Assembly (NCBI GenBank): GCA_963575745.1
Contig: CAUYUJ010016157.1
Span: 5,001 to 62,500 of the forward strand
Direction: 5' to 3'
Length of the DNA: 57,500 bases
DNA from: Prorocentrum cordatum
Taxonomy: Eukaryota > Sar > Dinophyceae > Prorocentrales > Prorocentraceae
The position numbers were made by a program, and so were the translations under genes. Every line of letters starts with the position of its first letter. The first letter of the stretch is position 1. This document shows positions 10,909 to 21,122 of this stretch, one piece after another. The notes beneath the pieces were generated by a model. That model was not told the DNA's origin. It worked only from the letters and a program-made list of their open reading frames with translations, and did not search any database.

Positions 10909-10977
10909 GGTCTGCAAAAAAGAGGCGTATTTTTGCAGACCAGCGGGTTTTGGTGAAACCCGCGGGTCTGCAAAAAC
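10909..10977. repeat. Stacked hairpins in the gene 2 intron
   Basis: GGTCTGCAAAAA pairs with TTTTTGCAGACC across an 8-nt loop. It is followed by GCGGGTTT pairing with AAACCCGC, then a third copy of GGGTCTGCAAAAA. The third copy could pair with the second instead, so alternative structures are possible. Confidence 0.8.
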
Positions 10978-11512
10978 ACGCCCCCGCGGCGTCGCCTGGC
11001 GGTGTTGCCTCAGGTATTAAGTGGTCACTCGCCCCTGGCGGCCTTGTCCCAATCGTCGATGGTCGGCCATGCGGGATCACAAATGTGCCACTGCTGGTCG
11101 TGCCTGCCTTTTCGCCGCTCTCTGGTCCTCCTCCTCCTCGTCCTCCTCCTCGTCCTTGTTCCCCGACCGCATTTGCAGGCCGCATTTCGTGACATTTTGG
11201 TTGCGTGTTGTCGCATTTGCGGGGCTCCCCTTCTCGTTTCTGGGTGTACCAGCCTATCCTCGATGTGAGGCCCGCCCCCAGCGTAGGTCGCGCTTGCCTG
11301 CTCAGCGTCTCTGTTTCCGTGGCCAGAATTTCGGCCACGGTCGCGGGGCAACTCTGCGGGGTGCTTGCCTCGTCGGCGGCGCGTGAGCCGTCGTGAGCCC
11401 TGCGGATGGCCCCCAATAGCGTTTAACAGTTTTAACGCCGAACCCCGCCAGACGCCAGCATGTGTACAAAAAAAGGGGAGGGCAAGGGCTGGGTAGGCCA
11501 GGGCGGGGGCAG

Positions 11513-12758
11513 AGGGAAATGGGAGCAGTGAGTTACGTCATCGGAACCGCCTGCCAGGCCGTGGAGCGGAAGATCGGCATGAGCCTGTTCGGCTCTGGCC
11601 TGCGTTCGGTGCAGAACGAGGTCGTGGAGAGGACATTGGAGGAGTCGGCGGACGCGCTTTTCAACAGCAAGGACAAGGTGACCCCGGCGTCGCTGCTCAA
11701 GGCCAAGCAGGCTGCGTACACCTTGCTCACCGGCAAAGACGTGCTGAAGAAGCTGGAGGACAAGAGGGTTGTTCAGATCACGTACCTTTTCCAGAAGTTG
11801 TCGATCCCCGTGAAAACTCTGAACGACCACATCGACCACGTCTTCGCGGCACGCTGGAAGAGCAACGCGGTCCGCGCGAAGATCGCCCCTGCCCTATTCG
11901 GCGAGATGGGCTTGAGCGGGGCCGCCCCGCTCGCTGACTACGCCGACCGCCTCGATAGCAAGCTGTACAAGGATAACAAAGTCGTGCGGGAGAGCATGGA
12001 GACCAGCTTCTCGGAGGACCACCCGGTCGGGCCCGGCGATCGTCCAGCACCTGCAAAAGTACCTGAAGAAGGCTCTGGGCAGCGACCCGACCTGGCGCAT
12101 CGAGGTTGCGTTCTTCGAGGCCATGGTTGGCGCCAAGGGCTTGGAGAAGCTGAAGGGGGACGTGATGTCGTTTCTGCCGACGCAGGAGAAGCACGTGGAG
12201 ATCGAGGACGTCGCGCAGAAGTTGGAGCTGCTGCAGTCCAGCGACGTGTACCAGTTCTGCAGCGAGACTGGCCAGGGGCAGGCGCGCGCGGCCGTCGCCG
12301 CCGTGCACCAGGCCGCAGAGGGCCGCGCGCCGAAGTGGGACGAGCACATGACGGACTTCCTGAACAAGGTGAAGCTCAGAATCCCCCTCTTCTGCCGCTT
12401 GCCGGGCCCCGACGGCGCCGCGTTCGTTGGCGAGCAGGCGGCCCAGCGTTGCGTCGACTTGGCGCACGAGAAGGGTAGCGAGTGCAAGTGGGAGGACCTG
12501 GACCTGGTGGGCCGTTTCGAGTGGCTGCTGCCGTCAGGCTCCGCCGAGAAGTACAGGAAGACCAAGGCCGCGGCTGAGAAGAACGCCAGCGCCTCCTCCG
12601 CCGGCTCGGCCGCCTGCGCCGCCACGCCGAGCTCCAAGAAGCACGGCGCGGGCGAGCCGGCGAGCGGGGCGAAGGCGCCGGCGAAGAGGGGCCGGGCCAG
12701 TGAGGTCCAGAGTGCCCTGGACATGTTCTCTGTGAAGAGGAAGGCCAGCGGTCGTTAG
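11513..12758 (+). CDS. Gene 2 exon 2: C-terminal part, one frameshift
   Basis: About 414 codons to TAG 12756-12758. The frame shifts by one base between about 12010 and 12036: upstream the frame reads ..RESMETSF, downstream it resumes at AIVQHLQKYLKKALG. This is either a recent mutation or a sequencing indel, because both sides keep clean coding character. Residues after the exon join contain GTACQAVERKIGMSLFG and the repeat-like LFQKLSIPVKTLNDHIDHVF. The tail is Ala/Ser/Lys-rich with SKKHGAGEPAS and KAPAKRGRAS and ends in EVQSALDMFSVKRKASGR. That end combines basic clusters (possible bipartite nuclear signal) with a degenerate PIP-box-like QSALDMFS that lacks the second aromatic residue. Function unknown. 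Confidence 0.7.
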
Positions 12759-12861
12759 GGGTAGGCGTTCGCCGGAGGCACCCGTCCGAGGATTCCGCAG
12801 CATTGAAGTGCGTACGTGTGATCGTAATACGGTATATGGCACGATGCTCTGAACATGTTTA

Positions 12862-12905
12862 CTGTTGTCGTGTGTGTGTGTGTGTGTGCGTGTGTGTGTG
12901 TGTGT
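12862..12905 (+). repeat. (TG)n microsatellite
   Basis: TG dinucleotides with a few C interruptions, about 100 nt after the gene 2 stop codon. Confidence 0.95.
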
Positions 12906-14587
12906 ACGAGACTACGTGTCACATGTGCCTCCGCGATCGAGAGCCGTGCCGCCTGTCTCTGACGGGGCCGCAGGCGGCGCGAACGGCCTCGAAGCGGGCC
13001 CGCGCAAACACTCTGCCCTCTGTGGGGCCACTGCCGGGGCCAGCGGATGGGGGAAACGCTGGCGAAGCTACTGGGCGTCGCGCTCTCGCAGGAGAAACGG
13101 TCTCTGCTCTCTCGCCAGGGGCTGCCGACGCTAGCAGCAGCAGGGGCGGGAGGAACTGGCGCAGGCGCCGGGGCAGGGTTGCGAGGGGGAAGAGAGGGGC
13201 GGGGAGGGGTGGGGGCAGGGGGGGGAAGGTGGAGGAGGAACGCCTGCCAGCGCCGGTCGGCGCCCGTGGTCGCTTGGGAGTGGTTGTCAACGCTGGCGGG
13301 GCACTTGCGTTCGCCCGCCAGCGCCTGCGGGCGGTGCCCGTCGGCGCCGGCGACCGCTTCCCGAGCGCGGGGCGCGAGTCGGAGCCGGGGCAGAGACGGC
13401 GGCAGCAGCGGGGTCAGGGGCGCGGCCTGCGCGAGAGGGAGAAGGGCGGAGGAGGGGCGGAAGGGAGGGAAAGGACGGGGCAAGGGAGAAAAGGGGGCGG
13501 GGGCCGGGAGGGAGGGGGGACCAAACGGGGGAGGAAGAAGGGGGAGGGAGGGCGGGGGATGGGGGGGGGAGGGCAGGAGGGAGGAGAGCGCGGAGGAGGC
13601 GGAGGAGGTTCGGACCAGCCTTTTTTTTTTGTTTGCTGCAGCACGAGCCAATCACGAAATCGGCCCACGACCACATACTTCTCGAAAGCATGGCGCGGGC
13701 CAGGCATAACCCGCAGGCCGGATCTGTCGCAGCGGCGTTTCTGGACAGTTTCGCCCCCCCGGGGCACTGCCCAGTTGCGCCCCATTGGCGCCGAAGCAGT
13801 GGGCAAACCGAAGCGCCGCGCCCTCGGGGCCGCGCGCCCGAACTGGAGAAGGCCAGAACTTTTGTTCGAATGTGCCGCGCCGTGGCTCCAACCTTGCAGG
13901 CGCGGGGGTTCTAAAAGTGCCTCGTTGCGAGCGCCTCGTCGCAATCTGGCGGCCGCCGCATGTGAACAATAATGCCGCCGCGCCATGCCTTTCGGCGCGC
14001 CCGCCCGCCTAGCGGCGCGTGCACCGGAATGCCGCGCGGACGTCTGGGGTCGCGCGAGCCCCGCCCGTGGTCGAAACTGTCCTGCAGGTGCGGGGGCGCC
14101 GTCCGCAAGTGGCCGCAGGCCACCGCGTGCTGCTTTTTGGCGCTTTTGGGGCGAACGCCTCATAGTGCCAGGCGGGCGTCTGGAGGCTTGGGATATCCCG
14201 CGCTTGTCGCGATTTTGAAGCAGGCGCGGCGGCGCCGCATGCAGGCGAGCCGGACTGCCGGAAGGCGACGGGTGCTTCGGCCAGCGCAAGGCGCAACTGT
14301 TCCTTTCGCCGCGTTTCGATCGTTTCCATCGCCGTTGGCGCGTGTTCGCGCGAGCGGGGCCGTTCGTTAGATAGGCCCCCGTGGTGGTGGCGCGTGTTAC
14401 CTGGGCGGCGCGCCCGTGCGCGTCCGCGTCTTCATAGCGCCCGCGCTCGGGCAGGCGAGGTTTTCATTTTCCAAGACGCAAGAAATATTCTCGCAATGTT
14501 TGCTGAGACCTGGCAATCTGAGAGATCGTGACGGTTCGGCCACGCCCACAGGGGTAATTATACGGGAAGTGTGGAAGGTTTCTTGGA
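12906..14587. other. Gene-free GC-rich stretch
   Basis: Includes a G/A-rich degenerate tract (13430-13610) ending at a T9 run and a very GC-rich block (13700-14350) with repeated GCGCG motifs. I find no gene. A poly-purine tract on one strand explains the long frames. Confidence 0.55.
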
Positions 14588-14672
14588 AGCACCCATGTTG
14601 CTTCTCAGAACGCGCGGGCCTTGGTCTGTAGATGTAAGGCCGGCGCCTTCTAAGAAGCAGCCCTCTTCTGAG
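14588..14672 (+). repeat. Dispersed repeat J, copy 1
   Basis: Shares TGCTTCTCAG, CGCGGGCCT, TGTGGGGCCGGCGCC-like and AAGAAGCAGCC blocks, in the same order, with 34312-34398. The other copy carries a TTAA MITE. Confidence 0.7.
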
Positions 14673-14955
14673 AAATGTCCCCCCCCCTCCCCCTACCCGA
14701 AGCCACTAAGTGTGCGTTGGCATGCGTTCGCGTGGTTCCACTATCGTTGGAGCTCTGTGCGTTGATTTAAAGTTTCTTGCATTAGCGTTGCCTCCGCCTT
14801 CCATGGGAATGCTTGGCATTGCATCGCAAAGCCATTTCAATGCAAATCATTACTTTCGGTGACTTGCACAGAATTACATTGTTTTGCACTACGTTGCACT
14901 GGGAGTATGTCGAATGAGGAGAAGGTAGCGCCACCAGTGACGAGGCGGAGCTGTA

Positions 14956-15222
14956 GGAGGAGGGGGGGGGGAGGAGTAGGAAGAGCTCCGAGGAGCAGGA
15001 GGAGGGGTAAAAGGAGGAGGAGGAGGAGAAAGAGGAGGAGGAGGAGGAGGAGGAGGGGTAGAAGGAGGAGGATCAGGAGGAGGAAGAGGAGGAGCAGGAG
15101 GAGGAGGAGCAGGAGGAGGAGGAAGGAGGAGGGAACGCTGCGAGCATCACGCTCAGAGTCCGGCCAACAGGAAAAGGGAAGGCGCAGGAGGAGGAGCAGG
15201 AGGAGGAGGAGGAGGACCCCTT
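14956..15222 (+). repeat. (GGA)n arrays
   Basis: Two GGA/GAGCA arrays (14956-15130 and 15186-15222) with a unique spacer of about 55 nt. Confidence 0.95.
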
Positions 15223-15280
15223 CCTGCCTGTCAGTGGGGCGCGAGGCCCGCGCGCGCCGACAAAACGCGACAAGACGCCT

Positions 15281-15281
<1 letters not shown>

Positions 15282-15313
<32 letters not shown>

Positions 15314-15355
15314 TGACGACGGCGACGGCGACGGCGTTGACGGCGACGGCGACGG

Positions 15356-15387
<32 letters not shown>

Positions 15388-15465
15388 AAGACGACGACGA
15401 CGACGACGACGACGGCGAAGCCGACGGCGACGACGACGGCGACGACGGCGACGACGAGGCCTCGC
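15282..15465 (+). repeat. (GACGGC)n / (GAC)n array
   Basis: A GAC array passing into GGCGAC hexamers, followed by CG dinucleotides. It encodes poly-Asp, poly-Thr or poly-Arg frames only. Confidence 0.93.
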
Positions 15466-16624
15466 GCGCGCGCGAGCGCGCCGAGGCCGCGACGGCGGGC
15501 GCCTGGACGGCGACGGGGCTGCTGCGGCAGTGGCGCGCGGAGGGGCGGTGGCTCGGGCGCGGCGGGCTGGGGGCTCCCGCTCAAGCAGCGGGTTGGATTG
15601 AATGTACATCGGCGGTTGGCGCCCAATAGCGTTCAATAGTTCAAAGCACACCGAATTGTGTTCAACTGGCGCTCAAATAGCGCCCAGTAGCGACCGACAG
15701 CGCCCAGTAGCGCCATGCGAGGAAGATACATCGTGTCCGCGTTGCTCGCGATTGGGCGCGCTGTTGGGCACCATGGGGATCGCGACAAGCTTCCGTGAGT
15801 CTATGCGTTGCTTCCTAAAGACCATTGGGTACTAGATTTGTTCGGTCGCGATCGGTCGCGACCGATTTTGAAGCAAGTCGGTCGCGTCGCCCCTGGTGCG
15901 TTCCGCGCGCCAGGGAAGGGGTCCAGCGCCGACCCAAGAAATCCTCGCGAAGCTTCGAGAACTTCTGTTCATGCAGTTGGTTTGTCCCTCTATTGGTGAC
16001 GGACCGTCTGGTGAGCTCGAGACCCAGGAGACGTCACCACACGGGCTGTCACCGGGACTCTGGAGGCGCGCTCTCGAGTGGCATCTTCGGAGAACGACCT
16101 TGTCCCATGACGGCCCGCTCACCCCATGGTCTGAACGTTACCTCAGTGTGCAGGGCTTAGGGCGGAACCCATGTGGGCGAACGCATCCCGAAAGTCCCCT
16201 CGCTTTATTGGTCTGGAAGCGTGCAGGAGGATGAACCGCATGCTGTGCATCGTCATGCGAACGCGCAGCGCAGGGCTTCCACTGCTCTGAGTACTCCATT
16301 CCCTGAGATCCGACGTTGCGAATCTAAACCCAATGCTTCTGCTTCATTTTTTCGAGCCTGATCGATCTGTGGTGGTCCCGGGGCCTAGAACTCGGCGAAG
16401 ACGCGAGTTGTGAAGAACATGCCACGCCAAGATCCCAGGGCTTGACTCCCTGGACTGTGTGGTCACCAGGCCGTCTGGACCCCAGAGGGAAAGGTGGCCC
16501 GCACGACTGAAGCGGACGAGGAGCGCCAGCTCGCTGTCCTCTGGTCTGCTTGCGCGGGCGCTGCTGTCGTGGCCGCCCTCCCAATGAATTTGGAGCCACA
16601 TTGACTAATTGGATGTTGGCGACG
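15466..16624. other. Gene-free stretch
   Basis: Contains CCCAATAGCG and CCCAGTAGCG direct repeats (about 15630-15715), GATCGGTCGCGACCGAT-like palindromes (15845-15870) and a partial foldback C copy. No gene is seen. Confidence 0.55.
15885..15990 (+). mobile_element. Foldback element C, right half
   Basis: Matches the right arm of the element at 17668-17862: TCCGCGCGCCAGGGA, GGTCCAGCGCCGA.CCAA and CGCG near the outer arm. The left arm is missing or diverged. Confidence 0.6.
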
Positions 16625-17335
16625 GTGATGGTCACAATGATCATGACGACGATGACGACGATGGGCGATGATGCTGATGATGTTATTGTTGTTGTTAGTG
16701 GTGGTGGTGGAGATGGTGATGGTGATGATGATGATGATGATGCTGGTGATGCTGATCATGATGATGCTGATGATGAGGATGATCATGATTATTACTTTTC
16801 TTACGATTCGGATTCTTATGATTATGAGGATGATGATGATGCTGATGATGAAGATGATGATGCTTGTGATGGTGATGATGATGCTGATAATGATGAACGC
16901 GATGACGATGCTACTGATGATGGCGATGTCATGGTGATGCTGATGGCGATGCTGCGGATGCTGATTGTGACGATGATGGTAATGATGATGGTGGTGGTGA
17001 TGATGATCATTATCATGATGCTGCCTATCATGATAATGGCGATGATGATTATGATGATGTTGCTTCCATGTATGATTTTGATCATGATGATTACGATGCT
17101 TACCATGGTGACGGCGACAGCGACGACGACGCGGATGTTGATGATGATGACTGTGTTTAATGGTAGGGACGATGGCGATGGCGATGATGTTGATGATGAC
17201 GGCACGGATGATGATGATGAATATAATGATGTTGATGATGAGTATGATGATAGCGTAGAAGACGAATATTATAATGATGATGTTGTTGATGATGATGTTG
17301 ATGGTGATGGTGGTGGTGATGCTGATCGTATCTGA
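16625..17335 (+). repeat. (GAT)n trinucleotide array
   Basis: About 700 bp of GAT/ATG/TGA with frequent C, G and A substitutions. One frame is open for 261 codons and Asp-rich, but this is microsatellite translation, not a gene. Confidence 0.93.
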
Positions 17336-17406
17336 CGATGCAGATGATGACGGCTGAGAATGAAAGGGCGGGAACCCTCGAAAACGATATCGTTGTGATA
17401 GCGAAG

Positions 17407-17408
<2 letters not shown>

Positions 17409-17443
<35 letters not shown>

Positions 17444-17667
17444 TGAGGGAATTGGGGATGGCAGGAGCGCCGGCGCCGTGTGCTGAAGAGCTTGGACTGG
17501 ACCCGCTACCACCTCATGGTGTATCCGAGAAGCCGACGCTGCCCTCGGCAGTCCGCAGCCGTGGGCGCCCTGCTACAGTATGAGCCCTGGCAGAGGCAGA
17601 CCAGCCGTATCAGTAGCAGCAGTTCGGGTAGCAGCAACAGTAGCAGCAGGAGCAGCGGCAGCAGGCA
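17409..17667 (+). repeat. (CAG)n/(AGC)n arrays
   Basis: A pure CAG run at 17409-17443 and a degenerate AGC run at 17604-17667. A third AGC-rich tract lies at 17878-17957. All three are within 550 bp, around foldback element C. Confidence 0.9.
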
Positions 17668-17862
17668 ATCGAAGTAGAAAAAAAACGGCATCAAAATAGA
17701 TTGTCGGAACTCCGCGCAGATCTCTTGGATCGGCGTTGGGCCTCCTGGCGGCGCCTCTGGCGCCGCCCCTTGCGCGCTCCGCGCGCCAGGGAGGGCGGTC
17801 CAGCGCCGATCCAATATGTCCGCGCGGGACTCCAAGTGTACGTTTATCCCGTTTGTTCTTCC
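17668..17862. mobile_element. Foldback element C, copy 1
   Basis: Its two arms are inverted repeats. The inner arms TTGGATCGGCGTTGG and CCAGCGCCGATCCAA match almost perfectly; outer parts include CTCCGCGCAGATC against TCCGCGCGGGA. The centre is itself palindromic (GGCGGCGCCTCTGGCGCCGCC). It inserts among AGC repeats and carries no protein. Confidence 0.8.
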
Positions 17863-17877
17863 TCTCACCAGGCAGGA

Positions 17878-17957
17878 TACAGTGGCAGGAGCATTAGCAG
17901 CATCAGGAGTTGCAGCAGCATTAGCCCCAGCAGTGCCGCCAACCAGCAGCAGCAGTA
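17878..17957 (+). repeat. AGC-rich degenerate array
   Basis: Repeated GCAGCA/TAGCAGC units ending in CAGCAGCAGCAGTAG, probably continuous with the array before element C inserted. Confidence 0.8.
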
Positions 17958-18071
17958 GTGTTCGGCACTGGCGGCAGTAGACGCACCACTCGCGGAGAAT
18001 GATGCCAGCATGTAGAGTGACAGCACCATGGATCGCATTAGAATTCGCAGCAGCAGTGGTGGTAGCATTCA

Positions 18072-18203
18072 ATCGGGCGTGTCCCTCTACAGGAGGAATC
18101 TTCAGAGATAGCCAATAATAGTTTGGGGACGACGATATTTTGATTAGTTGTTGCGTATCGTTGATTTTCGTTCAAAATCCGCCTGCAGGGGGACATGCCC
18201 GAC
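18072..18203 (+). mobile_element. TTAA MITE (family A), copy 1
   Basis: Left end TCGGGCGTGTCCCTCTACAGG and right end CCTGCAGGGGGACATGCCCGA are inverted repeats. The interior carries TTTGGGGACGACGAT, shared with other copies. The flanks (TCAA, CTAA) are decayed from TTAA. It is non-coding and must have been moved by a transposase encoded elsewhere. Confidence 0.85.
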
Positions 18204-18557
18204 CTAATGGTAGCAGCAGTGATACAGGTTAGCCGTGTCAATGTTGAGCTACACTGTCAATGCCCCGCGCTCCTTGGGCTTTGCTGTGGTCTTGCTCGCT
18301 AACATGTGTCACGTGTGTGGAGCTACACTGTGTCAATGCCACGCTTTCCTGCGGCTTTGCTGCGTTCCTGCTCGCAACGCACACCGCCAGAGGCGGCGGA
18401 GAGCTTGAGAGATCCAGCCACAAGAAGTGCAGCAGCAGCAGAAGCACCATCAAGACGTCAAACTTCTGGGCGTGTCGCTCCGCGGCTGGTCCCAGACGTG
18501 ATCGTTTTGACATCCCACGGCTGATGGGCCTGTTTCCCACCACCACCACCACAATTT

Positions 18558-18650
18558 GGAGGGGGGAAGGAGGAGGACGACGAGGAGGAGGAGGAGGAAG
18601 AAGGAGGAGGAGGAGGAGGTGGACGAGGAGGAGAAGGGAGGAGGACCCCC
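18558..18650 (+). repeat. (GGA)n array
   Basis: A GGA array with GAC and GAAG interruptions, bracketed by CCACCACCAC and GGTGGTGGTGG tracts that are complementary to each other (18537-18550, 18665-18680). Confidence 0.9.
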
Positions 18651-18974
18651 TCCCCCTCCAACTTCTGGTGGTGGTGGTGGAAAGCAGGCCCACCAAGGGC
18701 CAGGGGTCGAGGCTCGGGCTCTGGGCCGGGATCCGGCCACGGGTCGGACCACCCGTCGCTGCCATCCAGCGGTGGCGAGGCGTCCTGGCTCGCCTACGGG
18801 CCCGCCAGAGAATGCTCTGAGAATCTTTCATAATCGGGCTAACGGGGTCCTTGGAAATGGGGCCGCGAAACGTGCGCGCAATAGTTCGCGCGATTTCTGC
18901 AGACGATCACATACATCGTGCCGTGCCTAGCGCAATAGTCAGGGTGCAATAGTCTGCTCGCGCGAACCTTCTGC

Positions 18975-19147
18975 GGCTTGCGCGACATGTCCTTAGCACA
19001 GTTCTGGCTGGGTCTGTCTTGTTCTAACGCATTGGGCTTATATGGTCTAGTGGCATTGTTCTTGTTGCTGGAACGTGCTGGGGGTCTAAGAACATGTCGT
19101 GGTAGGCCTATAGGAATGCCTGGACGGCAGGTCCCTGCTCAATACCA
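18975..19147 (+). repeat. Dispersed repeat E, copy 1
   Basis: Aligns with 24255-24455 through TTCTGGCTGGG.C.GTCTTG, GGTCTAAGAACAT.TCGTGG, CTATAGGAATGCC.GGACGG and GGTCCCTGCTCAA. Confidence 0.8.
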
Positions 19148-19242
19148 GCCCTTCGCTCGGTGCGCCTGTCGGTGTGATCGTTGTTGACCGCGATTCGACG
19201 GGGGGAGGTTCGGGAGCGGCCAAGAGGGGGGTGATGACTGGG

Positions 19243-19436
19243 GGGGGATGGATCTCATGGCGGGGGCCATGATACCTCCCCAGATTTCATGGCGCCTCCT
19301 CTTATTGCAGTACGTCCCTGGCCCCCCTCCCCTGGGCGGCGCACATGCCGCCTGCCATGATTTGCACCCCCCCTCTCTTGGACGCCCCCCTCTTGGGCGC
19401 CCCCCTCTTGGCTTCCTGCGGCCTTCTCCTGCCACG
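19243..19436 (+). repeat. Dispersed repeat D, copy 1
   Basis: Shares ATGGCGGGGGCCATGAT, CCCAGATTTCA.GGCGCCTC, TACGTCCCTGGCCCCCC, GCACATGCCGCC and CATGATTTGC with 24100-24250. It ends in an 18-bp-scale repeat of CCCCCCTCTTGGGCG. Confidence 0.85.
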
Positions 19437-19581
19437 CCGGTGGTGACTGCGGACTTTGTCGACGCCCTGGAGCCCTCCTACTCGCGAGCTCGGCTCGCAC
19501 GTTTCTTTCTGGACAAGGTCCACAAGTCTCGCGCCACGAACGGCACGCAGCTGTACTGTTATGCTGGCGGGCCAGGGGGAA

Positions 19582-19781
19582 TCGAAGAAGAAACACCGCC
19601 ATAAACATATTTTTGGGGGCGCTCCTCGCGGATTGCTTGGATCTGCGCTTGGCCCCCCCGGCGACGCCTCCAGCGCCGCCCCTGTCGCGCTCCGCGCGCC
19701 ACGGAGGGGGTTCCGGCGCAGATCCAAGTAATCCGCGCGGACCGTCGAAAGTTTATGTTTATGGCTATTGTTCTTCTTCGA
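19582..19781. mobile_element. Foldback element C, copy 2 (long hairpin)
   Basis: The best preserved copy. The outer arms TCGAAGAAGAAAC...CCATAAACAT and ATGTTTATGG...TTCTTCTTCGA pair, and so do GCGGATTGCTTGGATCTGCGC and GCGCAGATCCAAGTAATCCGC. The stems add up to about 75 bp around a GC-rich centre of about 50 bp. Confidence 0.88.
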
Positions 19782-19784
19782 AAC

Positions 19785-20452
19785 GTCTACATACAATGCG
19801 AATGCAAACCATTTGACACCTCAAGATCTTCGCGTGACCGTGGCTCCGAGAGGTCAGCGTGCTTCTTCATTCTGGGGGGATGGCACGATGATGGGGCGGA
19901 GAGAAAACGCCAGGTGTTGATTCTGGGATTCTGCAGAACAGCGCGTGGCGTTGATCAGTCCAAGGCATTCACTTCTCTGGAGACGGTTTCACGTTTCGAG
20001 CATGTGGCACATTTGGATCGATGGTCTGGGCACGTTGCTTGACTCACGTGTTCATGTATTGTTTTACTTATCGGGCATGTTGCTGAGTTCTCTGAGCGAT
20101 CTGTGCACGCTCGCTTGACCTATGCTCCTGCCGACCCGCACCATATCAGGTGTCATGTATGCGCAACTCCTGGGAGGCTGAATCTAGCCTCGGCGCGGGC
20201 ATACCCGTGGTCAAACTTTGTCATAATCGGGCACGGTTCCGTTCAGTCTAGCTCTGTCCGGCTTACCCCGGGCTTAATTTGGGATGTTGAAGCTTACTGG
20301 CCGCTTTCATCAGGCTTTCTTGCGAGGACCTCCCGGGAGTTGCCTCCGAATGCTTCATGCACGAGCAGCATGCACACACGCGCGAGGAACCCGCGTGCGC
20401 GCCTTGAAGCGCCAGCCTCACATACACAGCCTGGCCAGAGGCCACACCAGCG
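19785..20452. other. Gene-free stretch
   Basis: Mixed sequence of lower GC than its surroundings with no clear repeat and no conserved open frame. Confidence 0.5.
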
Positions 20453-20456
20453 CTAA

Positions 20457-20616
20457 GTCGGGCGTGTCCCTCTACAGGAGGAATTGATCCCAAATAGGTG
20501 AACTCAGTCTGGATACGATTTTTGATTACGATTAACTGAATAAACTTCTATATATGGCTTGAGTATTTGTTGCAATCTATAATTCCAACACCTGCCTGTC
20601 GGAGGACATGCCCGAC
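20457..20616 (+). mobile_element. TTAA MITE (family A), copy 2
   Basis: Left end GTCGGGCGTGTCCCTCTACA and right end TGTCGGAGGACATGCCCGAC are inverted repeats of about 22 bp. Flanks are CTAA and CCAA, decayed from TTAA. The interior includes CAGTCTGGATACGATTTTTGA. Confidence 0.85.
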
Positions 20617-21120
20617 CCAACTAGAAGCCAGACCAGCGCAGGGCGGAACAAGCAAGCCCACAGAGGGGCACCGCGCAAGGCCTGGGCCGCGGGCAGCCAG
20701 CCTTGCCAGGAGCACGGTGGTCCGACCCCGCCCGCGCACGCACGGGCGCCCCGTGGAGCCCGCCCCTGCAGTCAACGCGCGAGGCCCAGAGCACGACGTC
20801 CACTTCAGTGACGCAACAGAAAATTAGCCGGGCGAAGGACCCAACCATATGCAACTGTGAATGCCGCAACTGTGAACACCAGCTTCGCCCGCGCTCCCTA
20901 CGTTGCCACGGCTTCCCGCCGGAGCCCGACATGCTCGGGGACCTTTCCAGGACCCAGCGCCACAGGATGGTTGGAAATGAGGTCGTCTGCGCTGACATTG
21001 ATGCGTAAGTTGCCCGCGTAAGGTCGCGCGCGAGGGCCCTCGAGTCCAGCCCGTCGCCTAGGGTCGTTACGTCATCTCGCGCAAGACCCGTTTGTGATCG
21101 TCGCCCACCTGGAGGGATGG
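20617..21120. other. Gene-free stretch
   Basis: GC-rich mixed sequence. I see no gene or repeat partner. Confidence 0.5.
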
Positions 21121-21122
21121 GG

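Larger units (their letters stand above)
10279..11512 (+). other. Putative intron of gene 2 (GC-AG, phase 0)
   Basis: The donor reads CAG|GCGTGC and the acceptor GGGGGCAG|AGGG. Both fall between codons and join the exons in frame (LAQ to REMG). GC donors are known to be common in dinoflagellate introns. The intron is 1234 nt and includes a GGA array, stacked hairpins, and a short TCC run near 11125-11155. Confidence 0.6.

Noticed and set aside
16550-17335. Asp-rich 261-codon frame
   Set aside because: A GAT microsatellite. Both strands are open and the composition is explained by the repeat.
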